Shown here: positions 1-6,897 of the stretch, one piece after another | Numbering within the stretch: position 1 is the first letter of the stretch | How the letters are laid out: every line of letters starts with the position of its first letter | Assembly: GCA_020696885.1 (NCBI GenBank) | Contig: JAJFMS010000360.1 | Span: forward strand, 1 to 9,405 | DNA: 9,405 nt | From: Armatimonadota bacterium | Lineage (GTDB): Bacteria > Armatimonadota > SYMT01 | Direction: 5' to 3' | Notes under the pieces: model-generated | Told to the model about the DNA's origin: nothing | Seen by the model: only the letters and a program-made list of their open reading frames with translations | Databases searched by the model: none | Made by a program: the position numbers and the translations under genes

Positions 1-611
1 TGCACACCGCCACGGCGGCCCGCGTGTTCGACGTGCCGCTGGAGCAGGTGACCTCAGACCAGCGGCGCAGCGCCAAGACCGTGAACTTCGCCGTGATGTA
101 CGGCCAGAAGGAGTTCGGGCTCTCCCGCCAGCTCCGGATCACCATGGGTGAAGCCAAAGCGCTCATCGCCGCCTACTTCGCGGAGTTCCCCGGCGTGCTC
201 CGGTTCACCCAAAGCACCCTCAACGAGGCGCGGAAGGACGGGTTCGTCTCCACCCTGCCGCCGTACCGCCGGAAGCGGTACATCCCGGGCATCCACGCCG
301 GCAACCGGAACGAGCGGATGGCGGCGGAGCGCGAAGCCGCGAACGCGCCGATCCAGGGAACCGCCGCCGACGTGATCAAGATCGCGATGCTCAAGGTGGC
401 CGAGGCGATGAAGGAAGCGCAGGTCCAGAGCCGGATGATCCTGCAGGTCCACGACGAGCTTCTCTTCGAGATCGTACCCGAGGAAGAGCAGCAGATGATC
501 GCGCTCGTGACCCGGGAGATGCAGAACGCCTACGAGCTAAGCGTGCCGCTGGACGTGGAGGCAAAGGTCGGCTGCAACTGGCGCGACGTGGAGCCTACTG
601 CCGGGAATTAG
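1..611 (+). CDS. polA: DNA polymerase I, C-terminal polymerase domain (5' partial)
   Basis: This is the last 202 residues of a family A DNA polymerase, the enzyme that fills gaps in repair and removes Okazaki primers. The reading frame is open from base 3 (HTATARVFDV) with no true start, so the gene begins outside the window. The O-helix reads RRSAKTVNFAVMYG and keeps the residues equivalent to E. coli Arg754, Lys758, Phe762 and Tyr766. The palm follows with ANAPIQGTAADVIKIAM, and motif C is LQVHDELLFEI with the catalytic Asp-Glu pair. The Gly usual after Phe762 is Ala here, a small deviation. The gene ends in TAG at 609-611. No strong terminator hairpin follows, so transcription could run into the next cassette. 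Identification is very secure; the fingers, 3'-5' and 5'-3' exonuclease regions cannot be judged. Confidence 0.97.
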   Translation, partial: HTATAARVFDVPLEQVTSDQRRSAKTVNFAVMYGQKEFGLSRQLRITMGEAKALIAAYFAEFPGVLRFTQSTLNEARKDGFVSTLPPYRRKRYIPGIHAGNRNERMAAEREAANAPIQGTAADVIKIAMLKVAEAMKEAQVQSRMILQVHDELLFEIVPEEEQQMIALVTREMQNAYELSVPLDVEAKVGCNWRDVEPTAGN

Positions 612-658
612 GTTCGGGATTAACCGCAGCGTGCCCCCCGATAGGCCGAGCCGCATCG

Positions 659-735
659 GTGGAGGGATCGATGGAAGCTGACTATCCTGCCGCCCACAGC
701 ATGGACACCACCTGGTTCGCCGTGGACCGGGAGGG
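659..735 (+). repeat. Direct repeat, copy 1 (ribosome-binding site and N-terminus of paralogue A)
   Basis: These 77 bases match 2121-2197 at a constant offset of 1462, with 5 mismatches by eye, all between 668 and 694. The stretch 695-735 (41 bases) is identical. The repeat covers the ribosome-binding site, the start codon and the first 21 codons or so of both paralogues. Protein similarity continues beyond it but DNA identity drops quickly, which suggests a recent gene conversion or strong constraint on this end. Confidence 0.9.
661..666 (+). promoter_or_regulatory. Ribosome-binding site of paralogue A
   Basis: GGAGGG lies 4 nt before the ATG at 671. It decides this start over the in-frame GTG at 659, because the identical site occurs before the ATG of paralogue B. 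Confidence 0.75.
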
Positions 736-1375
736 GAACGTGGGCGTTTTCCCTAGCGGCGAGCTCGGGGTGGTGCCGCTGGATCTCCCCGACGACGAAA
801 CCGGCGCCGTGGAACAGGCGCTGGCTCGCCACTTTCGGGTGGGGGAGTGGGCCTATCATCCCGGCGGTGCGGAAGCGCCAGGGTGGGTCCACTATCCGCA
901 TTTCCAAGGCGAGCCGTTCGACGACGTGGTGATGTTCCTCCGCGACCTGGAGGTGGTGGCCGACGACCTTCAAATCGGGAACGCGCGAGCGGTTCCGTCC
1001 ACGCAAGGGGTGGCGGTGATCTGGCACTCGCTCTCCCGGCGCCGCCTTGTGGAACTGCACACGGCGGGTGATTGCCTTCACTGCCGACAGGAGTGGTCTG
1101 GAGCCGTCGGGCAGCCGGAGCCGTCCAGGGGGTCGCTGTTCCACTTCGAGCACTTGACGGAGCCGTGGGAGCAAGGGCCCTACGCGCTGGAGACCCAGCC
1201 CACTCGGCCGTTGAACGTGAGTGAGCTTCCGACGGAGCTGGCGGGTGAGATCGCTCGCTACCGGTTCGAGAACCTGAGCTTCCGGGACGTCTCGATCATC
1301 GACCTGGAAGCACACTTCCCGTGCCGGGCGTGGGGTGGCCCGCTGCCACCGCGGGGTGACCCCTCGTCCGGCTGA
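671..1375 (+). CDS. Uncharacterised CxxC protein, paralogue A of the radical SAM cassette
   Basis: This 234-residue protein has no function I can name. The ATG at 671 is preferred over the in-frame GTG at 659 because GGAGG lies 5 nt ahead of it and because its neighbour at 2133 starts in exactly the same way. Its first 24 residues match paralogue B almost perfectly (AHSMDTTWFAVDREG). Later blocks shared with B are VAVIW at about 114-118, AGDCLHCRQ at 132-140 (C135 and C138, a possible metal or thiol pair), RGSLFH at 153-158, GPYALETQP at 169-177, and LSFR followed by a Cys at 218. No signal peptide or membrane segment is seen, so it is probably cytoplasmic. It stops about 75 residues before the end of B and has a short Pro/Gly-rich tail instead, so it may be truncated. 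It lies 12 nt ahead of the radical SAM gene and is presumably co-transcribed with it. It could be a substrate, partner or degenerate copy. Confidence 0.8.
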   Translation: MEADYPAAHSMDTTWFAVDREGNVGVFPSGELGVVPLDLPDDETGAVEQALARHFRVGEWAYHPGGAEAPGWVHYPHFQGEPFDDVVMFLRDLEVVADDLQIGNARAVPSTQGVAVIWHSLSRRRLVELHTAGDCLHCRQEWSGAVGQPEPSRGSLFHFEHLTEPWEQGPYALETQPTRPLNVSELPTELAGEIARYRFENLSFRDVSIIDLEAHFPCRAWGGPLPPRGDPSSG

Positions 1376-1387
1376 AGTGAGGCGCTC

Positions 1388-2143
1388 ATGCTCGAACGGA
1401 TCTCGATCGAGGTGACGAACCGCTGCGCCAAGGCATGCTGGTTCTGCTACAGCCACAGCGGCCCGGACGGCCCCACCGTCTGGACCGCCAACGAGCTGGT
1501 GGCGTTTGCGAGTGACTGCGCCGCAAACGGCGTGAAAGCGGTCTCGTTCGGGGGCGGGGAGCCGCTGCAATACGCGCCGCTCTTCGAGGTCCTGGCACGG
1601 CTGCGCGGAGTGATGTTCCGTTCCCTCACCACCAACGGGCTGCTGCTGAACACGGAGATGCTGGAGCGCCTCCGCGAGGCCGGGCCGGACAAGGTCCACG
1701 TCTCGATCCACTTCCCCGATAAGGAGCGGGAGGTGGCGCGGGTGATCCGGCAGGTCCACGCGCTCCAGGACGCCGGCATCCGCAGCGGCATCAACCTGCT
1801 GGTGCAGCGCTCCGGGCTCGCGGCGGCGGCGGCCGCGGCGGCCCGGGCTCGCGCGGACGGCATCGGCAACGAGCGGATCGTCTACCTTCCAATGCGTGGG
1901 CAGGAGACCCCCACCCCGCGCGAGATAGCGGAGGTGGCGGGCGGGGAGCGCTTCCAATCCATGACCTGCCTGGCGGCGTGCGGCATCAGCCCGCGCTTCT
2001 GCTCCATCGGGTGGGACAAAACGGCCGCCTGGTGCTCCTACACCACAGCCCGGCGCCCGCTGCCCGCTCTCAACCACGCGGGGCTCCTGGAAACACTCGA
2101 CGGGCTGGGTCTGATCTTCTGTGGAGGGACCGATGGACGCTGA
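1388..2143 (+). CDS. Small radical SAM protein with a Cys-rich C-terminus
   Basis: A 251-residue radical SAM enzyme, expected to bind a [4Fe-4S] cluster and cleave S-adenosylmethionine to a 5'-deoxyadenosyl radical. The cluster motif is C13xxxC17xxC20 in RCAKACWFCYSH. The SAM-binding GGGEP is at 55-59, LTTNG at 80-84 and HVSIHFP at about 104-110. The last quarter holds C194, C198, C205, C216 and C245 (CLAACGISPRFCS, then WDKTAAWCSYT), enough ligands for a second iron-sulfur cluster, although the spacing is not an obvious SPASM pattern. A run of eight alanines (145-152) is coded by a GCG-rich stretch. The start ATG has AGTGAGG ahead of it with a 5-nt spacer. The stop TGA overlaps the start of paralogue B by 11 nt, so translation of the two is probably coupled. 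The fold is secure; the substrate is unknown, and I infer that it acts on or with the two flanking paralogues. Confidence 0.93.
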   Translation: MLERISIEVTNRCAKACWFCYSHSGPDGPTVWTANELVAFASDCAANGVKAVSFGGGEPLQYAPLFEVLARLRGVMFRSLTTNGLLLNTEMLERLREAGPDKVHVSIHFPDKEREVARVIRQVHALQDAGIRSGINLLVQRSGLAAAAAAAARARADGIGNERIVYLPMRGQETPTPREIAEVAGGERFQSMTCLAACGISPRFCSIGWDKTAAWCSYTTARRPLPALNHAGLLETLDGLGLIFCGGTDGR

Positions 2144-2197
2144 CTACCCCGCCGCGCACAGCATGGACACCACCTGGTTCGCCGTGGACCGGGAGGG
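2121..2197 (+). repeat. Direct repeat, copy 2 (ribosome-binding site and N-terminus of paralogue B)
   Basis: Partner of the repeat at 659-735. In this copy the first 23 bases also encode the last residues and stop of the radical SAM protein (GGTDGR then TGA). Copy 1 retains a readable equivalent of that end (GGIDGS then TGA at 679-681). Confidence 0.9.
2123..2128 (+). promoter_or_regulatory. Ribosome-binding site of paralogue B, inside the radical SAM gene
   Basis: GGAGGG lies 4 nt before the ATG at 2133 and within the last codons of the radical SAM gene, so ribosomes finishing that gene can restart directly on paralogue B. Confidence 0.75.
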
Positions 2198-3068
2198 CCA
2201 TGTGGCGATCTTCTCCAGCGGCGAGGCCGGGGCCGTACCCGAGGAGGCGCTGACCGAAGAGTCGGATCCGGTCGCTGTTGAGCTGGAGGCTTACTTCGCC
2301 GCCAACGGGTGCATCTACGTCCCGGCGCAAGGGCATGAGTTTGCGGTTGCGCCACCCCAGCATACCGACCCCTCTTACCGACAGGACCCGCTTCGGGAAG
2401 TCTTGATGTTCCTGGCCTCCCTGGATCCGGTGCTCGACGACCTGCGAGCCCGGCGGGCACAGGAGGTTCGGTCGTCCAGTGGCACCGCGGTGATCTGGAG
2501 CAGCCTCGACAAAAACCGTTATCAGGAGCTCCATGCGGCGGGCTACTGCCTGCACTGCCGGCAGACGCGGGAGGACGAACGAGAGCGGGCGGAGGCGGCG
2601 CCCGCGCGCGGGTCCCTCTTTCATTACGAGCACCAGACAGACAACTGGATCTCCGGTCCCTATGCCCTGGAAACCCAGCCCGCTCAGCCCCTCACGCTGG
2701 AGCAGCTTCCACCAAGGCTGCGCAGCGCGCTGCAGGGCGCCCGGTTCCAGGAGCTGTCGTTCCGAGAGACGCCGCTGATCCAGCCGGTCGAGCACTTTAC
2801 ATGTGTGTCCTGGGACTGCGCCTGGCTTTCTCCGGACGGTAGCGAGGCGCGGCCGATCCCCGGCCGGGAAGCCGAATACGAGGCGGTCTACATCGCATGG
2901 CTGCGCAGCCCGGACGATGAGGACTACGACATGGCGCCGCCGCCTGGCTGGACGGTGGAAAAGGAGGAACAGGCCCTGCGCGACCCTCCTCCCGCGCCGC
3001 CGGGAGACAGCCCTGTAGCACCCGCAGGCCGGATCGTCGGGATTATCCGGAGGTTCTTCGGCCGGTAA
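2133..3068 (+). CDS. Uncharacterised CxxC protein, paralogue B of the radical SAM cassette
   Basis: A 311-residue protein of unknown function, the longer paralogue of the gene at 671. It begins at the ATG with GGAGGG at 2123-2128, a site that lies inside the end of the radical SAM gene. Shared blocks are SMDTTWFAVDREG (10-22), GTAVIW (117-122), AGYCLHCRQ (136-144, C139 and C142), RGSLFHYEH (159-167), GPYALETQP (175-183) and LSFRET (208-213). B keeps C224 and C229 (TCVSWDC) and then has an extension that A lacks: an acidic stretch SPDDEDYD at about 259-266, a Pro-rich linker at 285-298, and a short basic amphipathic tail (IVGIIRRFFGR) that might touch membrane or nucleic acid. No signal peptide is seen. 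The downstream esterase gene is convergent, with only 16 nt between the two stops, so the cassette ends here. Confidence 0.85.
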   Translation: MDADYPAAHSMDTTWFAVDREGHVAIFSSGEAGAVPEEALTEESDPVAVELEAYFAANGCIYVPAQGHEFAVAPPQHTDPSYRQDPLREVLMFLASLDPVLDDLRARRAQEVRSSSGTAVIWSSLDKNRYQELHAAGYCLHCRQTREDERERAEAAPARGSLFHYEHQTDNWISGPYALETQPAQPLTLEQLPPRLRSALQGARFQELSFRETPLIQPVEHFTCVSWDCAWLSPDGSEARPIPGREAEYEAVYIAWLRSPDDEDYDMAPPPGWTVEKEEQALRDPPPAPPGDSPVAPAGRIVGIIRRFFGR

Positions 3069-3084
3069 CCAGGAGTGGACTCCC

Positions 3085-3843
3085 CTACCCCGGTTGTGGC
3101 ACCGGCTCGATCCCCAGCACCCGGCAATGATGCGCCAGAGAGTCCCGGATGTGGCGATCCCAGTACTCCCAGACATGGGCGCCGTGGTGCTCCGCGTAGT
3201 GATGGGGAATCCCGAGCTCCTCCAGGTGGGCGTGGAAGCTCCGGTTGTTATCCAGCAGGAAGTCCTCGGTGCCGCAGTCGATGAAGAGCGCGGGGAGCTG
3301 GGCCGGGTCGGCCTCTTTCGCCAGGCGGAATAGATCATACTCGCGCCGGGTGTCCGAGTCGGGCGGACCGAACGTGTGGCGCCAGTCCGCGCTCTGGCTC
3401 TGGTGGATGGCGAACGCGCTGGAATGCGCCCCCACGCTGCAGAAGAGCTCCGGGTGTCGCAGCCCCAGCATCATCGAGCCGTACCCTCCCATCGAGAGAC
3501 CACCGACCACTCGGTGCTCCCGGCCGGGGCGGATCGGGAAGGCGTGCTCGGCGCGGGGGATCACGTCCTGCAGGAGGTAGTCCTCGAACCGCTCGCCGGA
3601 AGCGGTGTTGATGCAGAAGCTGCGCTCCACGTCCGGCATGATCACCACCAGCGGGAGATCGCGAACGTAGCGCCAGATGCCGGTGTGCGTCATCCAGGCG
3701 GTATGGTCGTCGCTGGCCCCGTGGATCAGGTAGAACGCGGCGTAAGGACCGTTCCCTACCCGTGCCTGGTCCGGCAGGATGAAGTTGAACGCCTGGTGGC
3801 GCTGCAGCACGTGGGAGAGGAAGTGAAAGTTGCCGTAGCTCAT
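3085..3843 (-). CDS. PF00756-type serine esterase (alpha/beta hydrolase)
   Basis: A 252-residue alpha/beta hydrolase of the putative esterase (esterase D / tributyrin esterase-like) family, which hydrolyses short acyl or aryl esters. The nucleophile elbow is GLSMGG with Ser117. The likely acid is Asp194 in DCGTEDF and the base His223 in GAHVWEYW, so the triad is complete. The oxyanion-side motif YLIHGASDD is at 38-46. The ATG at 3843 gives the usual N-terminus (MSYGNFHFL) for this family; the frame runs 27 codons further upstream to 3924 but only through repeat-derived sequence. No strong ribosome-binding site is visible. There is no signal peptide, so it should be cytoplasmic. It lies downstream of the rhamnosidase on the same strand after 207 nt, which suggests a role in removing acyl groups from imported sugars or glycosides. 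The exact substrate cannot be told. Confidence 0.88.
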   Translation of the reverse strand: MSYGNFHFLSHVLQRHQAFNFILPDQARVGNGPYAAFYLIHGASDDHTAWMTHTGIWRYVRDLPLVVIMPDVERSFCINTASGERFEDYLLQDVIPRAEHAFPIRPGREHRVVGGLSMGGYGSMMLGLRHPELFCSVGAHSSAFAIHQSQSADWRHTFGPPDSDTRREYDLFRLAKEADPAQLPALFIDCGTEDFLLDNNRSFHAHLEELGIPHHYAEHHGAHVWEYWDRHIRDSLAHHCRVLGIEPVPQPG

Positions 3844-4050
3844 AGTAACTCGTCGGTCACGGGAGGGGATAATGGGTCGTGAAGCGGTAAGTTGGGAGGG
3901 TTCACCACGGAGACACAGAGACACGGAGAATACAGAGAGAGTTTCTTGATGGGATGGCGGGAGCTGTGGGGATGTGCGGAGAAGTGCACGGCAGGTTGAC
4001 CTCGCCCTTCATAGGGACAGGCGCCAATACCCCTGTGCTCCCTCATTCCC
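3844..4050. other. Intergenic region between rhamnosidase and esterase
   Basis: This 207-nt gap has no convincing gene. It holds the GAGACAC-type repeat at 3901-3930 and another low-complexity string on the other side (ctcattccctcactcc, 4042-4057) that runs into the rhamnosidase stop. A 68-codon frame on the - strand crosses it but its translation is derived from the repeat. I see no clear terminator or promoter. Confidence 0.6.
3901..3930. repeat. Intergenic GAGACAC-type short repeat
   Basis: TTCACCACGGAGACACAGAG begins this 30-nt segment, which contains imperfect 9-nt units (GAGACACAG, GAGACACGG, then GAGA). Strings of this kind recur in intergenic DNA of many environmental bacteria, from memory rather than a search. 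Only one copy occurs in this window, so its status as a genome-wide repeat is inferred. Confidence 0.5.
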
Positions 4051-6658
4051 TCACTCCGTGCTCGTTAATGGCGCCGTGAAGCGGTAGGTCCCGGAGCCGG
4101 CTTCGTAGATCGCGGCGCCGTTCTCGGAGCGCAGGAGCTTCAAGCCAACGGCTCGACTCGCCGGTTTGCCGCCCTCCGTCACCTGTGATGCATCCGAGGT
4201 GGGCACGTAGATCGTGGCGGTGGTGTTCACCGGAACCGTGACGCTCAGCGAGAGCTTACCGCCTTCCCGCTTCCAATCCGAAGTGATTCGGCCGTGGATG
4301 GAGTCGTAGCTCCCGCGCGCCCAGGTGAGATCCCCCACTACCTGCGGCTGGATCCGGATCCGCTTGAAACCGGGTGCGTCCGGCCGGATCCCCGCCAGCG
4401 CGCGATAGAACCACGCGCTAATGTCCCCGAACATGATGTGGTTGCGCGAGGCAGTGCCGTCCCACGCCTCCCAGAGCGTAGTGGCGCCCTGCTCGAACCA
4501 GAGCCCCCAGCTTGGATAGGTCTTCTGGCTGGCCACGCGGTACGCCACGTCCGCCCGCCCGTTGTCCAGCAGCACGTTGAGCAGGTACTTCGTGCCTAGG
4601 ATGCCGGTGTCCAGGTGGTTCCCCTTCTTCTCCACCTCGCGAACGAGCTGATCCACCACCTGCTTGCGGTACTGGTCCGGCACCAGGCCCCAGTTCAGCG
4701 GCGTAGCGAGAGCGGTCTGTGTGCCGTTGGAGTACGTGCCGGTCTCCGCGTTGAAGAACTTCCGGTTGAACGCCCCGCGGATGCTCTCCGCCAGCGCGGC
4801 GTACCTGGCCGCATCCGCCTTGCGGCCGAGCAGCTCCGCGCTGCGCGCCACGATGCGGGCGTCCGCGAAGTAGTAGCCGGTGGAGGTCACCTCTACCGGG
4901 GCGGTCTTGCCGGGCGGCACCCAATCCCCCAGACCGATGTTGACGATCCCATCCTTCGAGCGGCTGGTGAGGTAGTCCACGTAGCGCCGCATCTGCAGGT
5001 AGTGCCGCTCCAGGATGGCGGTGTCGCAGGTCCTGGATCCACTTGCTGTCCGCCGCGGCCGGGTGGAAGTTGTAGATCGCCTGTTCCGCGGCCAGGTGCG
5101 CGTCGCCGGTCCAGCCGTTCTTCTCCCGGTGGGGGCAGTCTGTGGGGATACTCGCCAGGTTGCTGAGATAGGCCCAGCGAGTGGCCTCCTGGATCCGGTT
5201 GAGCAGTGGGTTGGAGCAGGCGAACTCGCCAGCGGATCGCACGTCCGTATGGGTGACGCGGGCGGTGAGGCTATCCACCGTCGGCTTCCCCGGGAACCCG
5301 GTCACCTCCACGTACTGGAACCCGTGGTAGGTGAACCGCGGCTCCCAGGTTTCGGTGCCCGCGCCTTTGAGCGTATAGGTATCCGTCTGGAACCGTGGGA
5401 TCGGATCGCCGGGCTTGCGCTCCGCCGTGTTGAACGGGCGGAGGTGGATGGCGATGTCGTGCTGGTCCAGGGTGCCGTCCGGGTGGAGTCGCTCCCCGTA
5501 CTTGAGCTTCACCTCGCGGCCGGCGGGACCGCTCACCGAGAGCAGCGCGTGTCCGGAGAGGTTCTGGCCGATGTCGAAGACGAAGACGCCCGGCTTCGGC
5601 TCCGTCACCTTAACCGGCTTGAGTGTTTTCGTGATCCGGATCGGCTCCATCTGCTGCGCGGTGATCGCGCCGCCGGGCGCCGGAACCGCTAGCGCAGTCT
5701 GCCACCGGGAGTCGTCGTAGCCGGCCTTATCCCAACCAGCCTGCTCCTGGCGAGCGTCGTACGACTCTCCGGCGTAGATGCTGTCGAACACCACCGGCCC
5801 GTCCGCGGTCCGCCAGCTCTCGTCCGTGGAGATCGTTTCGATGCGGCCATCCGCGTACTCGATCCGCAGGTCCATCAAGACCTTCGGCGCCTGGCGCCAG
5901 GGGGCTTCGTCGAAGTACCACACCGCCACCGTGTGCACGTTGAGCCAGCCGGTGCCCAGCATCACGCCCAGGGCGTTCTTCCCGGGGACGAGCTGGTCGG
6001 TCACGTCGTGCGCCACGTAGAGAGAGCGACGGTCGTAGCGGGTATAGCCGGGGTCGAGGACGTGATCGCCCACCTTCTGGCCGTTTAGCCGCAGCTCATG
6101 GTAGCCGAGGCCGCAGATGTAAGCGCGGGCGCGCTTCACCTTGCCGCTTACCGTGAACTCCCGCCGGAGCAGCGGCGCTGGACGAGCGGTCTTCTCCCGC
6201 GTGCGGCCGATCCACTTGCCGCGCCAGTCCGTCTTCTCCGGCAGCCCCATCTCCCAACGAGCCACCGGGCTCCAGGCGGAGGGGCGACCGTCGCGGTCCC
6301 AGACCCGCACCTTCCACCAGCACGCCTGCGCCGCCGGGAGCGGCTTCCCTCCGTAGGGCACCTGCGCGGAGCGGTCCGACGCCACGCGGCCGCTATCCCA
6401 GAGGTCGCCCCGGTCCCGCCGGAGCTCGGCCTCGCTGCCGGACACCAGCACCTGGTAAGCGGTCTGGCTCTGTCCCCGCTCCCCGGACTCCAGCAGCCAC
6501 CGCAGCCGGGGGTGCGGGGAGTCCAGCCCGATCGGGTCCTTCAGGTACTCGCATTCCAGGCCGGTCACCTTCACCGGCTGCCGGGCGGCGTCCCCTCTGG
6601 ACGCGCCCAGCACCATCAACGTCGACAGTGCGGTCAGGCAGGCGATCTCCCAGCGCAT
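4051..6658 (-). pseudogene. Alpha-L-rhamnosidase, GH78, secreted; frame broken with internal deletion
   Basis: A GH78 enzyme would release terminal alpha-L-rhamnose from glycans or glycosides. The first part (6658 to about 5027, 544 residues) starts with a signal peptide (MRWEIACLTALSTLMVLGAS, likely cut near residue 24), then beta-sandwich domains, and reaches the catalytic motif PTDCPHREKNGWTGDA at 505-520. Asp507, Glu512 and Asp519 match the Asp567, Glu572 and Asp579 set described for Bacillus RhaB. After KWIQDL the frame is lost. It resumes from 5025 in another frame (DTAILERHYLQMRRYVDYL) and runs to TGA at 4051, with the second catalytic Glu in GATTLWEAW and a C-terminal beta-sandwich domain. 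Family members have about 50-60 residues between these two blocks that are absent here, so this is a deletion of non-triplet length rather than a one-base slip. AAGGAG at 6667-6672 gives a good ribosome-binding site. An assembly error remains possible. Confidence 0.85.
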
Positions 6659-6666
6659 GGTGGTTG

Positions 6667-6672
6667 CTCCTT
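6667..6672 (-). promoter_or_regulatory. Ribosome-binding site of the rhamnosidase gene
   Basis: AAGGAG on the - strand, 8 nt before the ATG at 6658. It supports this start, which also gives a proper signal peptide. Confidence 0.75.
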
Positions 6673-6876
6673 ACCAGAGATTGCGCCAGGCGCACGCGGG
6701 AGACCTTCGACACAGTTCAAGGGTGAGGTGCAGCCGTCTCCTGTAGCAGGCGTCGCCAGACCGCCTGTGCCCTCGACAATCGTGAACCCTCCCGCAAAGC
6801 CGCAATAGCCCCGGGCACGGGGAAGGACTGACCGGCACCCTACCAAAACCTGACCTCGTCGGCTGCCCGTCCGCAG
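6673..6876. other. Divergent intergenic region between rhamnosidase and KOW gene
   Basis: About 200 nt separating two divergently read genes; it should contain the promoter of each. I could not pick out a convincing -35/-10 pair on either strand. A small inverted repeat CCCCG-GGCA-CGGGG lies at 6809-6822 without a following T-run. Confidence 0.45.
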
Positions 6877-6897
6877 ATGCGGGCGCTGGAGAAACCT

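Noticed and set aside
659..1375. Paralogue A as a RiPP precursor peptide
   Set aside because: At 234 residues with a globular-looking composition and conserved blocks throughout, it lacks a leader-core layout; a role as a protein substrate is not excluded.
1818..1850. GCG-rich triplet run encoding eight alanines in the radical SAM gene
   Set aside because: Short in-frame alanine runs are common in high-GC genomes; nothing indicates a phase-variable or functional repeat.
620..2077. 485-codon open frame on the - strand opposite the paralogue A and radical SAM genes
   Set aside because: It is a high-GC shadow: its translation shows no domain, is rich in Arg/Gly/Pro, and the + strand frames have clear motifs, ribosome-binding sites and overlaps.
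1388..2143. Radical SAM protein as a prokaryotic viperin
   Set aside because: Viperins have a CNxxCxxCF-type cluster motif and a characteristic C-terminal part; this protein has RCAKACWFCY and a Cys-rich end, with no other viperin marker seen.
3072..3083. GGAGT-GG-ACTCC inverted repeat between the convergent paralogue B and esterase genes as a terminator
   Set aside because: The 2-nt loop is too tight, the stem has only 5 pairs and no T-run follows on either strand.
2070..3338. 422-codon open frame on the - strand across paralogue B and the esterase end
   Set aside because: It runs out of frame through the esterase gene and antisense to paralogue B, and resembles no protein; the repeated N-terminal DNA of A and B gives the similar-looking tails of the two shadow frames.
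6098..6808. 236-codon + strand frame opposite the start of the rhamnosidase gene
   Set aside because: Antisense shadow of the well-supported rhamnosidase N-terminus; no recognisable domain.
6809..6822. CCCCG-GGCA-CGGGG hairpin in the divergent intergenic region
   Set aside because: A 5-bp GC stem with no T-run is expected by chance in DNA this GC-rich, and a terminator has no purpose between divergent genes.
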